Origin: Alterirhizorhabdus sp964247265
Lineage (GTDB): Bacteria; Pseudomonadota; Alphaproteobacteria; Sphingomonadales; Sphingomonadaceae
Assembly (NCBI GenBank): GCA_964247265.1
Contig: CAXTTS010000023.1
Location: 1 to 23,289 of the forward strand
Direction: 5' to 3'
Length of the DNA stretch: 23,289 nt
The notes beneath the pieces are model-generated. The model was given only the letters and a program-made list of their open reading frames with translations. It was not told where the DNA came from and did not search any database. Below are positions 1 to 8,083 of the stretch, one piece after another. Position 1 is the first letter of the stretch, and every line of letters begins with the position of its first letter. The translations under genes and the position numbers were made by a program.

Positions 1-24
1 TCGCCCAACTGATCCAGAGCTTGC

Positions 25-58
25 AAGGCGGAGCCGGTCACTTGACCGGCTCCGCCTT
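25..58 (+). terminator. Rho-independent terminator of an upstream gene
   Basis: A perfect 16-base inverted repeat (25-40 against 43-58) forms a GC-rich stem with a minimal loop, followed by the T-rich TTATTCTT. It closes transcription coming from outside the window. The only plus-frame stop before it is a TGA at 10-12, which may be the end of that upstream gene, but only three codons are visible so I do not call it. The arms are symmetric and begin with AA, so some activity in the reverse direction is possible. Confidence 0.75.
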
Positions 59-147
59 ATTCTTGCCAAGACATCCCCGCCGGCGCATGTTGAGCGTGCC
101 GGCGCCGGACATCCCGTTCCTGTTGGCCCGGAAGCATTGGGGGCCCG

Positions 148-2829
148 ATGTCCGACGAAGCCGGCGCGTATGATCCGGCGATCCGCGCGCCCGACGGCAT
201 GGATGCGGACGCGCTGACCGGCCGCCTCGCCGCGCTGAACGCGGTCGGCGCGGCGATCCCGGGCTGGAGCGGCAGCGGCACGGCAGGCATGGCCTTGTCC
301 GGCGGCGGCATCCGCAGCGCCACCTTGTCGCTGGGATTGTTGCAGGCGGTGGCGCGGCATCGCCTGCTGCCCCGCCTCGATTATGTTTCGACCGTTTCCG
401 GCGGCGGCTATATCGGCAGCTTCTTCCGCAGCCTGTTCCTCCCCGCCTCGCTGCGCGGCGCCGACTGGCGCGATCCGGGCGCGGCGGTGCCGGACGGGGT
501 GGCGGAACAGCATCGCTTTGCCACCGACGTGCTCACCAGCGAACCGGCCGATCGGGAGATACCGGGGCCGGACGGGCAGATGCTGCGCAACCCGATCTGG
601 TGGCTGCGCCAGCATAGCCGCTATCTCGCACCAAACGGCCCGAGCGACTATGCGCAGGCGGCATCCTATCTGACGCGCAACTGGATCGCGATGCTCTATG
701 TGTTCGCGATCGCGATCGCCGGCATTTCCACGCTCGTCACCCTGGCGCTGTACGCAATGTTCCGGCTGGCCCGCGTCGAGCCGCTGGTGGCGCGGCTCAG
801 CCAGATGCGCCTGCCTGCCACGGCAGCGCCCGCCTGCCACGGCCCCTGCCCGCCGCCGCCGATGATGGACACGATCGTGCATCTAAGCCCCGGACTGCCG
901 CTGGCGGGCATCGCCGCGGTCGCCGCGTTGAGCTGCGGCCTCGCTTATTGGATGACGGAGAGGATGCAGGCGAACCCGCAGCCCCTCGGCGCGCCGCAGA
1001 AGCGCGACGACCGCGCGGACAGCCGGCGCCGCTTCCTCGTCGTCGCGATACCCACCGCGCTGCTCGCGCTAGCGGCCGGGGCGACGGCGATCGCCTATGA
1101 CATCGCCTTCTTTCCGCCGATGCGGCACACCGCCGGCTCCCCCGCGATCTGGATCATGGCCGGGGGCACCGCCTTCATCCTGCTCGGCGTGGCTATCGCG
1201 TTCGCCGCCTACGCCAAGGCCAGCCGCGCCTTCGCCAATCCCACCGCCGAAGTGCGCCGCCTGCTGACCGACTGGCTGACCCGTACCAGCCTCGTCGCCT
1301 TCGTCCTGCTCGCGGCGGGCATCGGTGACAGCCTGGCGCTGGCGTTGCGGGCGCGGGTGCCGGCGGTGATGCAGGGCGGGGTCGGCCCGCTCGTCACCAC
1401 CATCCTGATCCCCGCCGCCGCCTTCACGATCAACCGGCTCTCCAGCCTGCTCGGCGGGCGCGCGAAGGGCGGCGGCATCGCCGGCTTCCTCGCCAGGCAT
1501 ATGGCCATCGCCCTGCTGATCACCGGCATCCTGCTCTACGGCGCGGTGGCCATCCTCGTCGATGCGGGCGTGCAGGCGCTGCTATGGAAAGGCGAGGCCT
1601 GGGGCGCGCTGGACGGGCGGCCCGCCGCCACGCTGGTGCTGGTGCTGGTGCTGCTCGTCGCGCTCACCGGCCGATCGGGCGGCTTCATCAACCTCTCGTC
1701 GCTGCACCAGCTCTACGCCGCGCGGTTGACGCGCGCCTATCTCGGCGCGTCCAATCTCGACCGGCTGGGCCTTCATGCGCGCACGATCAAGCAGGGCGAC
1801 GGCGGCGACCATATCGAGCCGCGCGCCTTCTTCGCCACCGCCGCGACCGCGCCCATCCCGCTGATGCTGGCGACGCTGAACGAAACCATCGCGCCGCAAT
1901 CGCAGCTGACCGAGCGCGACCGCAAGGGCGTTCCGTTCATGCTCACGCCCGGCGGGATCAGCGTCGATCGCGCGCCGCCGATCGACTGGCCCGCTTTGGC
2001 CGAGTCGGATGCGGAGGCGCTGTCGATGGGCCAGTGGTGCGCCATCTCCGGTGCCGCCGCCTCGGCCGGCATGGGGCGGCTGACGACGCTGGGCGGTGCC
2101 CTCACCTTCACCTTCGCCAATGTCCGGCTGGGCTATTGGTGGGATCATGGCGGGCGCATCGCGCGCTGCGTCGGCGATACGCTGGTGCAGCGGCTCGGCC
2201 GGCAGCTCGACACCTTCGTCTACCTGTTCGACGAGATGACCGCGCGCTATTCGCGCAACTGGCGCCGGGTCTATCTGTCCGATGGCGGCCATTTCGAGAA
2301 TAGCGGCGCCTATGCCCTGCTCTACCGCCGGGTGGGCGTGATCCTGCTGTGCGATGGCGGCGCCGATCTGGCCTACAAGTTCGACGATCTCGAACAGCTC
2401 GTCCGCAAGGTGCGGCTCGATCTGCGCGGCGAGGTGGAGCCGGTCGACTGGGCGACGGTGGAGCAGATCGCCGGCGCCGCCGCCCCCTTCTTCCTCAACG
2501 CGCAGGGATCGGGCGGCTGGCACGAGCGGATCGACGATCCCGCGTCCTCGGGCGCTTTCGCTCTGCTGCTGCGCGCCACCTTTGCCGGCGAGGCGCAATC
2601 GAGCCTCATCGTCTGGCTGAAGCCGCGCCGCCTGCCGACGATGGCCGCCGACGTGGCGGCATACGCCCGCCTCAACCCGGACTTTCCCCAGCAATCGACC
2701 GGCGACCAGTTCTTCGACGAGGCGCAATGGGAAAGCTACCGCAAGCTGGGCTTCCAGATGACGGACGCGCTGCTGACCGCCGCCGGGCCGGACTTCCTCG
2801 ACCGGCTGAGATCGGCGAGCGGACGATAA
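148..2829 (+). CDS. Patatin-like phospholipase with internal multi-pass membrane domain
   Basis: 893 aa. Patatin-family serine hydrolases cleave acyl esters with a Ser-Asp dyad. The oxyanion loop GGGIR is at residues 52-56. The nucleophile elbow is STVSGGG with the probable catalytic Ser84; the usual Gly two before Ser is replaced by Thr. The probable catalytic Asp712 is in SDGGHFENSG. Between the two halves lie about eight hydrophobic segments (roughly 180-206, 248-269, 296-318, 331-356, 379-400, 411-430, 450-472, 492-508). The protein is therefore an inner-membrane protein whose catalytic halves must meet across a polytopic insertion. A WLRQHSRYLAP stretch at 152-162 also looks like a family signature. 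The ATG at 148 follows a GGGGG run seven bases upstream. It stands alone after a terminator. Substrate and role are unknown; lipid remodelling is inference. Confidence 0.85.
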   Translation: MSDEAGAYDPAIRAPDGMDADALTGRLAALNAVGAAIPGWSGSGTAGMALSGGGIRSATLSLGLLQAVARHRLLPRLDYVSTVSGGGYIGSFFRSLFLPASLRGADWRDPGAAVPDGVAEQHRFATDVLTSEPADREIPGPDGQMLRNPIWWLRQHSRYLAPNGPSDYAQAASYLTRNWIAMLYVFAIAIAGISTLVTLALYAMFRLARVEPLVARLSQMRLPATAAPACHGPCPPPPMMDTIVHLSPGLPLAGIAAVAALSCGLAYWMTERMQANPQPLGAPQKRDDRADSRRRFLVVAIPTALLALAAGATAIAYDIAFFPPMRHTAGSPAIWIMAGGTAFILLGVAIAFAAYAKASRAFANPTAEVRRLLTDWLTRTSLVAFVLLAAGIGDSLALALRARVPAVMQGGVGPLVTTILIPAAAFTINRLSSLLGGRAKGGGIAGFLARHMAIALLITGILLYGAVAILVDAGVQALLWKGEAWGALDGRPAATLVLVLVLLVALTGRSGGFINLSSLHQLYAARLTRAYLGASNLDRLGLHARTIKQGDGGDHIEPRAFFATAATAPIPLMLATLNETIAPQSQLTERDRKGVPFMLTPGGISVDRAPPIDWPALAESDAEALSMGQWCAISGAAASAGMGRLTTLGGALTFTFANVRLGYWWDHGGRIARCVGDTLVQRLGRQLDTFVYLFDEMTARYSRNWRRVYLSDGGHFENSGAYALLYRRVGVILLCDGGADLAYKFDDLEQLVRKVRLDLRGEVEPVDWATVEQIAGAAAPFFLNAQGSGGWHERIDDPASSGAFALLLRATFAGEAQSSLIVWLKPRRLPTMAADVAAYARLNPDFPQQSTGDQFFDEAQWESYRKLGFQMTDALLTAAGPDFLDRLRSASGR

Positions 2830-2874
2830 TCGCGGTTGCGCGATACGGAAGGCTCGTCTAGTGGCAGCCGCCGT

Positions 2875-2949
2875 GGGCGTGTAGCTCAGTGGTAGAGCAC
2901 TGTGTTGACATCGCAGGGGTCGCAAGTTCAATCCTTGCCACGCCCACCA
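2875..2949 (+). tRNA. tRNA-Val(GAC), CCA encoded
   Basis: The cloverleaf can be folded by hand. The acceptor GGGCGTG (2875-2881) pairs with CACGCCC (2939-2945), followed by discriminator A and an encoded CCA. The D stem is GCTC/GAGC. The anticodon stem CTGTG/CGCAG (one G-U pair) holds the loop TTGACAT with anticodon GAC. The T arm is GCAAG-TTCAATC-CTTGC. It sits 45 bases after the patatin-like gene and about 107 before opgG. Confidence 0.95.
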
Positions 2950-3023
2950 TTTACCAGATGTGCCGGATCGAGCGACAGGCGGTGCGACCTGCCGTGCGCG
3001 AGGCCGCAGCGGGCGCTAGGCTG

Positions 3024-3054
3024 TTGCCAAACCGGGTCCGTCTCCTCTTATAGG
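3024..3054 (+). promoter_or_regulatory. Possible opgGH promoter giving a short or leaderless mRNA
   Basis: TTGCCA at 3024-3029 resembles a -35 box, and TTATAG or TATAGG at 3048-3054 resembles a -10 box 18-19 bases further on. A start point 6-8 bases after that would fall on or within a few bases of the opgG ATG at 3057. No convincing Shine-Dalgarno sequence precedes that ATG, which fits a leaderless transcript. This is pattern matching only. Confidence 0.3.
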
Positions 3055-3056
3055 CT

Positions 3057-4547
3057 ATGGCCGATACCGATAGACGATCCGCCCTGATGGGCTTCTCCAC
3101 GCTTGCTACGGCACTGGCGCTTCGCCCGATCAGGGCATTTGCGGCACCGCATGGCAGCGCGTTCTCGACGGACGTGGTGCGGCGGCTGGCCGCCGCCCGC
3201 GCTGCGGCGCCCTATCGGCCGGTGCGCGCGGTAAAGGGCGCATCCGCGATCGACTTCGATGGCGCCGGCACGCTGCGCTATCGCGCCGATCGGGCGCTGC
3301 TCGGCGGCATCCGGCTGTTCCCGCTCACCGCCAATGCGCAGGCACCGATCACGCTGAATATCGTCGAGGATGGGCGCGCGACCTCCTTCTCCTTTTCGCC
3401 GGACCTGTTCGAGGCGAGCGCCGGCCACCCTGCCCTTGGTTTTGCCGGCTTCCGGGCCACGACGGCGGACGGCATGAGCGACTGGATCGCCTTTCTCGGC
3501 GCGTCTTATTTCCGCACCGCCGGCGCGCAGGATCAATATGGCCTCTCTGCGCGCGGCATCGCGATCGATACCGGGATCGCGGGGCAAGAGGAGTTTCCGG
3601 CGTTCACCGATTTCTGGATCGAGCGGCTGGGCGCGCAGCATTATCTGGTCCATGCCTTGCTCGATGGGCCGAGCGTGACCGGCGCGTTCCGCTTCGATTG
3701 CCGCCACGGGGCGGAAGGCGTGGTGCAGGAGGTGTCGTGCAGCCTGTTCTTCCGCCGCGATGTCGCCCGGCTGGCCATCGCGCCGTGTACCAGCATGTTC
3801 TGGTATGGCGAGGGCGACCGCACGCCCGCGACCGACTGGCGGCCTGAAATCCATGATTCGGACGGGCTGGCAATCCTGACCGGCGCCGGCGAGCGGATCT
3901 GGCGGCCGCTGGTCAACCCACCGCGCGAGAGCATCGACAGCTTCGCCGCCGCCAGCCCGCGCGGCTTCGGCCTGATCCAGCGCGATCGCGACTTCGCAAA
4001 CTATCAGGATGACGGCGCCTTCTACGATCGCCGCCCGAACCTGTGGATCGAACCCAAGGGCGACTGGGGCGCGGGCGCCGTATCGCTGTTCGCCTTTCCG
4101 ACGCGGGGCGAGACGGACGACAATGTCGTCGCATTCTGGACGCCGGCCACGGCGGTGAAGCGCGGCACGCGGCTGTCGTTCGACTATCGCATGACGTGGA
4201 ACTCGCACGATCCCGCCGCCGATGCGCCTTCGCGCGCGATCGCCTGCCGGCTGGGCACGGCGGGGCGGCCCGGGCAGAAGGTGATCGCGGGCGGCCGCAA
4301 GGTCGTGGTCGATCTATCGGGCGATGACTTGCGCGGCCTCGATCGCGGCTCCGGCATCGTCCTGCAGGCGGATGTCGCGCACGGCCGGGTGCTGGACAAG
4401 GCTGCCTATCCGATAGTCGGCCAGCCCGGCCGCTGGCGCGCGATGATCGACGTTGCGGCGGACGCGCCCGGTCCGGCGAATCTGCGCCTGTTCCTGCGGC
4501 AGGGCGATCGCGCGCTGAGCGAGACGATCATCGTCCCGGTTTTCTGA
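3057..4547 (+). CDS. opgG: Periplasmic glucan biosynthesis protein OpgG/MdoG (OpgD-like Tat signal)
   Basis: 496 aa, close to the family's roughly 500 aa. OpgG acts in the periplasm on the beta-1,2-glucan backbone of osmoregulated periplasmic glucans; E. coli OpgG/OpgD belong to glycoside hydrolase family GH186 as I recall. The N-terminus DRRSALMG followed by a hydrophobic stretch and an AFAA cleavage site near residue 29 looks like a Tat signal, as in E. coli OpgD rather than OpgG. Family motifs are intact: TSMFWYGEG, DWRPEIHDSDGL (H266, D267, D269), GFGLIQRDRDF, RRPNLWIEPKGDWG and DDNVVAFWTPA. opgH starts six bases after the stop, so the two are one operon. Whether it is functionally OpgG or OpgD cannot be told from sequence alone. 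Confidence 0.92.
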   Translation: MADTDRRSALMGFSTLATALALRPIRAFAAPHGSAFSTDVVRRLAAARAAAPYRPVRAVKGASAIDFDGAGTLRYRADRALLGGIRLFPLTANAQAPITLNIVEDGRATSFSFSPDLFEASAGHPALGFAGFRATTADGMSDWIAFLGASYFRTAGAQDQYGLSARGIAIDTGIAGQEEFPAFTDFWIERLGAQHYLVHALLDGPSVTGAFRFDCRHGAEGVVQEVSCSLFFRRDVARLAIAPCTSMFWYGEGDRTPATDWRPEIHDSDGLAILTGAGERIWRPLVNPPRESIDSFAAASPRGFGLIQRDRDFANYQDDGAFYDRRPNLWIEPKGDWGAGAVSLFAFPTRGETDDNVVAFWTPATAVKRGTRLSFDYRMTWNSHDPAADAPSRAIACRLGTAGRPGQKVIAGGRKVVVDLSGDDLRGLDRGSGIVLQADVAHGRVLDKAAYPIVGQPGRWRAMIDVAADAPGPANLRLFLRQGDRALSETIIVPVF

Positions 4548-4552
4548 GGCGC

Positions 4553-6337
4553 ATGGCCGCCTTGCCCCCACATCTGCCGGCCGAAGCGCCGCTGGACATG
4601 CCGCGCCAGCGGTTCAGCCGCGCCGTCCCCGCCTCGATCGCACCCGGCACGGCGCCGAGCGACATGCTCGCCCGCCGGCTGCTGCTGCTGCTGGCGACGC
4701 TGGTGATGGGGCTTGCGGCGCTGGCGGGGGTGAAGCCGGCGCTGGCGCAGGATGGGCTGGGCGCGTTCGATTTCCTGCTGATGGCGCTGTTCTTCCCGCT
4801 GTTCGCGTGGATCGCGTTCGGCTTCACCGGATCGCTGATCGGCTTCGCCCTGCTGATGAGCGGGCGTTCCCCCGGCTACATCACCGCGCCTGAGCGGCCG
4901 GTGCCGGCGGTGGGCCGCACCGCCGTGCTGATGCCGGTGCATAATGAGGATGTCGCCGCCGTGTTCGGCCGGGTGGCGGCGATGCTGCGCTCGATCGCCG
5001 AGGCAGGCGGCGGCGCAACGACCGACTTCTTCGTGCTGAGCGATTCCGGGCTGGCCGGCGGCGTGGAGGAGGAGCGTTGCTGGGCCGCACTCGCCCCCGA
5101 TGCTCCGCTGCCGCTATATTATCGGCGCCGCAGCCAGAATATCGCGGCGAAGCCCGGCAACATCGCTGAATGGGTGCAGCGTTTCGGCGGTGCCTACACC
5201 TACATGGTGGTGCTGGACGCCGACAGCCTGATGAGCGGTCTCACGATCGCCACGCTCGCCTCCGCGCTGGAGGCGCGGCCTTCGGTCGGGCTGATCCAGA
5301 CGGTGCCGGCGGTGATCGCGGCACACACGCTGTTCCAGCATTGGATGCAGTTCGCCAGCCGGCTCTACGGGCCGATCTCGACAGCGGGTATGCTGTGGTG
5401 GTTCGGCGCGGAGGGCACCTTCTGGGGGCATAACGCCATCGTCCGCACCGCCGCCTTCGCCGAAAGCTGCGGCCTGCCCGAACTGCTCGGCCCCGCCCCG
5501 TTCGGCGGCCATGTGCTGAGCCACGACATGGTGGAGGCGGCGCTGCTGCGGCGGCGCGGCTGGGCCGTCCACATGGTGATGATCGGCGGCAGCTATGAGG
5601 AATATCCGCCGACGATGATCGACCACGCAATTCGCGACCGCCGCTGGGCGCAGGGCAACATCCAGCATATCCGGCTGCTCGGCTCGGCCGGCTTCCACTG
5701 GATCAGCCGGCTGCAACTGCTGGTCGGCGCATCGGCCTACATCACCTCGCCTTTGTGGCTGCTGCTGATCCTCAGCACGCTTGCGGCGCAACTGGGCGCG
5801 CGCGGCCATGATGTCGTGGTCGCGGGTTCGAGCATCGGGGTGCTGGCGCTCACCCTGCTGCTGCTGTTCGGGCCGAAGCTGATGGCGCTGGCATGGGTGT
5901 GCGCCGATCCCGCGCGGCGGCGCGGCTTCGGCGGTGGCCGATCGCTGGCGCGATCGGTCGCCGCGGAGGTGATCCTCTCCATCCTGTTCGCGCCGGCCGC
6001 GATGATGACGCAGACGATCGACGTGATCGGCATCCTGCGCGGGCGCCGCTCGCGCTGGGTGGCGCAGGACCGCGATCGCGACGGGATATCGCTGGAGGAT
6101 GCGCTGAGGCGGTATCGCTGGCATGTCGTGGCGGGCGTGCTGGGGCTGCTGGTCACGCCGGCCGCACCGATCGCCGCCGCCTGGCTGCTTCCCGTCACGC
6201 TGGGCCTGCTGGTGTCGCCGTGGCTGGCGATGTGGACGGCACGCCGCAGCCTTGGCGCGCGGGCGCAGGCGGCCGGGCTGTTCTGCGTGCCCAGCGCGCC
6301 GAACGAACCCTATCTGCGCGAGGCGGCGGAGGGATAA
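4553..6337 (+). CDS. opgH: Glucans biosynthesis glucosyltransferase OpgH/MdoH
   Basis: 594 aa, shorter than the 847-aa E. coli protein but normal for compact alphaproteobacterial OpgH. It is a GT2-family inner-membrane enzyme that polymerises glucose from UDP-glucose into the linear beta-1,2 backbone and exports it. The N-terminal part has an MPRQRF stretch, then hydrophobic segments near 41-60 and 71-103. The cytoplasmic GT domain shows MPVHNED (127-133), the metal-binding LDADS (D222, D224), EGTFWGHNA, HDMVEAAL (H324-D325) and the Q/RxxRW-type RDRRWAQGN (361-369). Several hydrophobic segments fill 390-575. It is coupled to opgG with a five-base gap. The long E. coli N-terminal FtsZ-interacting region is absent, so cell-size control of that type is not expected. 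Confidence 0.94.
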   Translation: MAALPPHLPAEAPLDMPRQRFSRAVPASIAPGTAPSDMLARRLLLLLATLVMGLAALAGVKPALAQDGLGAFDFLLMALFFPLFAWIAFGFTGSLIGFALLMSGRSPGYITAPERPVPAVGRTAVLMPVHNEDVAAVFGRVAAMLRSIAEAGGGATTDFFVLSDSGLAGGVEEERCWAALAPDAPLPLYYRRRSQNIAAKPGNIAEWVQRFGGAYTYMVVLDADSLMSGLTIATLASALEARPSVGLIQTVPAVIAAHTLFQHWMQFASRLYGPISTAGMLWWFGAEGTFWGHNAIVRTAAFAESCGLPELLGPAPFGGHVLSHDMVEAALLRRRGWAVHMVMIGGSYEEYPPTMIDHAIRDRRWAQGNIQHIRLLGSAGFHWISRLQLLVGASAYITSPLWLLLILSTLAAQLGARGHDVVVAGSSIGVLALTLLLLFGPKLMALAWVCADPARRRGFGGGRSLARSVAAEVILSILFAPAAMMTQTIDVIGILRGRRSRWVAQDRDRDGISLEDALRRYRWHVVAGVLGLLVTPAAPIAAAWLLPVTLGLLVSPWLAMWTARRSLGARAQAAGLFCVPSAPNEPYLREAAEG

Positions 6338-6374
6338 GGGCGGTAGCGCGGACCGTCCGTCAGCCGGCCGGCCG

Positions 6375-6638
6375 ATCCGATCATGCCGATCGTCACCACG
6401 TCGATGCCAAGATCGGCAGCCACCGCGTCGATCTGCGCGATCACCGCCCCAAGGGGCAGAGGCCATACGCCGGTCACCCCCAGCGTGTTCTGCGCAGTGG
6501 TGGCCGTGAGGGCGGTCATTGCGTGGCCGCCGGGCATTGTCACCATCTTGATGTCGGCCTGGATGCCGCGCTGCCACCCGAATCCGATCCGCTGACGATC
6601 AGCACGCGCGGTACGGCGCGCGCCGTCGCCACCGTCAC
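6375..6638 (-). pseudogene. thiD: thiD remnant (HMP/HMP-P kinase), frameshifted and truncated
   Basis: Intact ThiD phosphorylates hydroxymethylpyrimidine (phosphate) in thiamine synthesis and is about 265 aa. Here a GTG at 6638 overlaps the glmM stop (GTGA), the usual coupled arrangement. Frame one gives VPRVLIVSGSDSGG, the ThiD nucleotide-binding start, then loses frame near 6569-6573, where one base of the expected GGxAGIQ codons is missing. The next frame continues with GIQADIKMVTMPGGHAM, then TALTATTAQNTLGV, and ends the homology at VVTIGMIGSA near 6375. After that it reads unrelated residues into the opgH end. About two thirds of the protein is missing. Both lesions are visible directly; loss of function is a safe inference. 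Confidence 0.85.
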
Positions 6639-7972
6639 GCCGCCGCCTTCACCGCCGCGCAGATCTCGTCCACCACCTGCTCGACGAGCCGGCGGTCCTC
6701 GCCCTCGGCCATCACCCGGATCAGCGGCTCGGTGCCGGACTTGCGGATCACCAGCCGGCCGGTGCGGTCCAGCTGCGCCTCCGCTCCGGCGATCGCCGCC
6801 TTCACCTTCTCCTGCTCCAGCGGTGCGCCGCCGGCGAACCGGACGTTCTTGAGGATCTGCGGCAGCGGATCGAACATGTGGAGCAATTCGCTGGCGCGCC
6901 GACCGGATTCCACCAGTTCGGCCAGCACCTGCAACGCCGCCACCAGCCCGTCGCCGGTCGTCGCGTGGTCGGAGAGGATGATGTGGCCCGATTGCTCGCC
7001 GCCGACATTATAGCCCTGCCCGCGCATCGCCTCCACGACGTAGCGGTCGCCCACCGCAGTGCGATTGAGGCCGAGCCCCTGCCCTTCCAGGAACCGCTCC
7101 AGCCCCAGATTGGACATGACCGTCGCGACGATGCCGCCGCCGCGCAGCAGCCCGCGCCGGTGCCACGATGCGCCGATCAGCGCCATCAGCTGGTCGCCGT
7201 CGACGATGCGGCCTTTCTCGTCGACCACGATCAGCCGGTCCGCATCGCCATCCAGCGCGATGCCGATGTCGGCGCGCACCTCGATCACCTTGGCCTGCAG
7301 GGCAGCCGGGTCGGTCGAGCCGATCTTGTCGTTGATGTTGGTGCCGTCCGGGCTCACGCCGAGCGAGATCACCTCGCCGCCCAGTTCCCACAAGGCGGCG
7401 GGGGCGACCTGATAGGCGGCGCCGTTCGCGCAATCGATCACGATGCGCAGGCCATCCAGCGTCAGATGCTCCGGAAAGCTGGATTTCACCGCATGGATGT
7501 AGCGGCCGCGCGCATCCTCCACCCGGCGGGCGCGGCCGATCTGCTCGGCCGGCACCGTCGTCGGGCCGGAATCGATCAGCGCCTCGATCGCCTGCTCGTC
7601 CGCGTCGGAGAGCTTGTAGCCGTCCGGGCCGAACAGCTTGATGCCGTTATCGACATAGGGATTGTGGCTGGCGGAGATCATCACGCCCAGATCGGCGCGC
7701 ATCGATCGCGAGAGAAGCGCGACGGCCGGCGTGGGCATCGGCCCCACCAGCGTCACGTCCATGCCGACCGAGGTGAAGCCGGCGACCAGCGCCGATTCCA
7801 TCATATAGCCGGACAGCCGCGTATCCTTGCCGATCACCACGCGGTGACGGTGCTGCCCCCGCGCGAAATGCGCGCCGGCGGCCTGCCCCACCCGCATCGC
7901 CATGCCGGCCGTCATAGGGCTTTCGTTGGTGCGCCCGCGTATGCCGTCGGTGCCGAAATATTTGCGTGCCAT
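6635..7972 (-). CDS. glmM: Phosphoglucosamine mutase GlmM
   Basis: 445 aa, exactly the usual GlmM length. It converts glucosamine-6-phosphate to glucosamine-1-phosphate for UDP-GlcNAc, and hence peptidoglycan and LPS; it is normally essential and cytoplasmic. Motifs in order: KYFGTDGIRG at the start, the phosphoserine loop ISASHNP (Ser102), the metal loop DGDADR (D241, D243, D245), the sugar loop GEQSGH (325-330) and the phosphate loop RKSGTEPLIR (410-419). I chose the ATG at 7972 because AGGCGG lies eight bases upstream and homologues begin MARKYFGTDG. A TTG nine codons further out (7999) is possible but unlikely. The stop overlaps the start of the thiD remnant. Confidence 0.97.
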   Translation of the reverse strand: MARKYFGTDGIRGRTNESPMTAGMAMRVGQAAGAHFARGQHRHRVVIGKDTRLSGYMMESALVAGFTSVGMDVTLVGPMPTPAVALLSRSMRADLGVMISASHNPYVDNGIKLFGPDGYKLSDADEQAIEALIDSGPTTVPAEQIGRARRVEDARGRYIHAVKSSFPEHLTLDGLRIVIDCANGAAYQVAPAALWELGGEVISLGVSPDGTNINDKIGSTDPAALQAKVIEVRADIGIALDGDADRLIVVDEKGRIVDGDQLMALIGASWHRRGLLRGGGIVATVMSNLGLERFLEGQGLGLNRTAVGDRYVVEAMRGQGYNVGGEQSGHIILSDHATTGDGLVAALQVLAELVESGRRASELLHMFDPLPQILKNVRFAGGAPLEQEKVKAAIAGAEAQLDRTGRLVIRKSGTEPLIRVMAEGEDRRLVEQVVDEICAAVKAAA

Positions 7973-7980
7973 GTCGATGT

Positions 7981-7986
7981 CCGCCT
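7981..7986 (-). promoter_or_regulatory. Ribosome binding site deciding the glmM start
   Basis: AGGCGG on the minus strand lies eight bases before the ATG at 7972 and inside the alternative TTG-started extension. It favours the 445-aa product. Confidence 0.6.
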
Positions 7987-8020
7987 GAGTGTCCGCCAAG
8001 CCTAGCCCGGTCGCGTCAAG

Positions 8021-8060
8021 ATAGTTTAAACGACGGGTGCGCTCCAGTTAACCCGCCGTC
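8021..8060 (-). terminator. Probable terminator between the POT transporter and glmM
   Basis: On the minus strand ACGGCGGGT (8059-8051) pairs with ACCCGTCGT (8038-8030), with one G-U pair and a 12-base loop. It is followed by TTTAAACTATCTT, a moderately T-rich tail. It lies just after the POT stop at 8084 and before glmM, so the two genes are probably separate transcription units. The interrupted T-tract makes efficiency uncertain. Confidence 0.5.
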
Positions 8061-8083
8061 ATGTCCGCCATCGCCTGCCGGTG

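Noticed and set aside
2851..2872. tRNA-like fragment just before tRNA-Val (CGTCTAGTGGCAG)
   Set aside because: Only a D-arm-like word is present with no acceptor or T arm; it is most likely chance.
1582..2931. Minus-strand open frame (449 codons) opposite the patatin-like gene and tRNA-Val
   Set aside because: It runs through a tRNA gene and has no motif, so it is a GC-rich artefact.
5114..6577. Minus-strand open frame (487 codons) opposite opgH
   Set aside because: Antisense shadow of opgH; it crosses the thiD remnant in the wrong frame and shows no recognisable domain.
7973..7999. TTG start giving GlmM nine extra residues
   Set aside because: The good ribosome binding site lies inside this extension and GlmM proteins begin at the downstream ATG.
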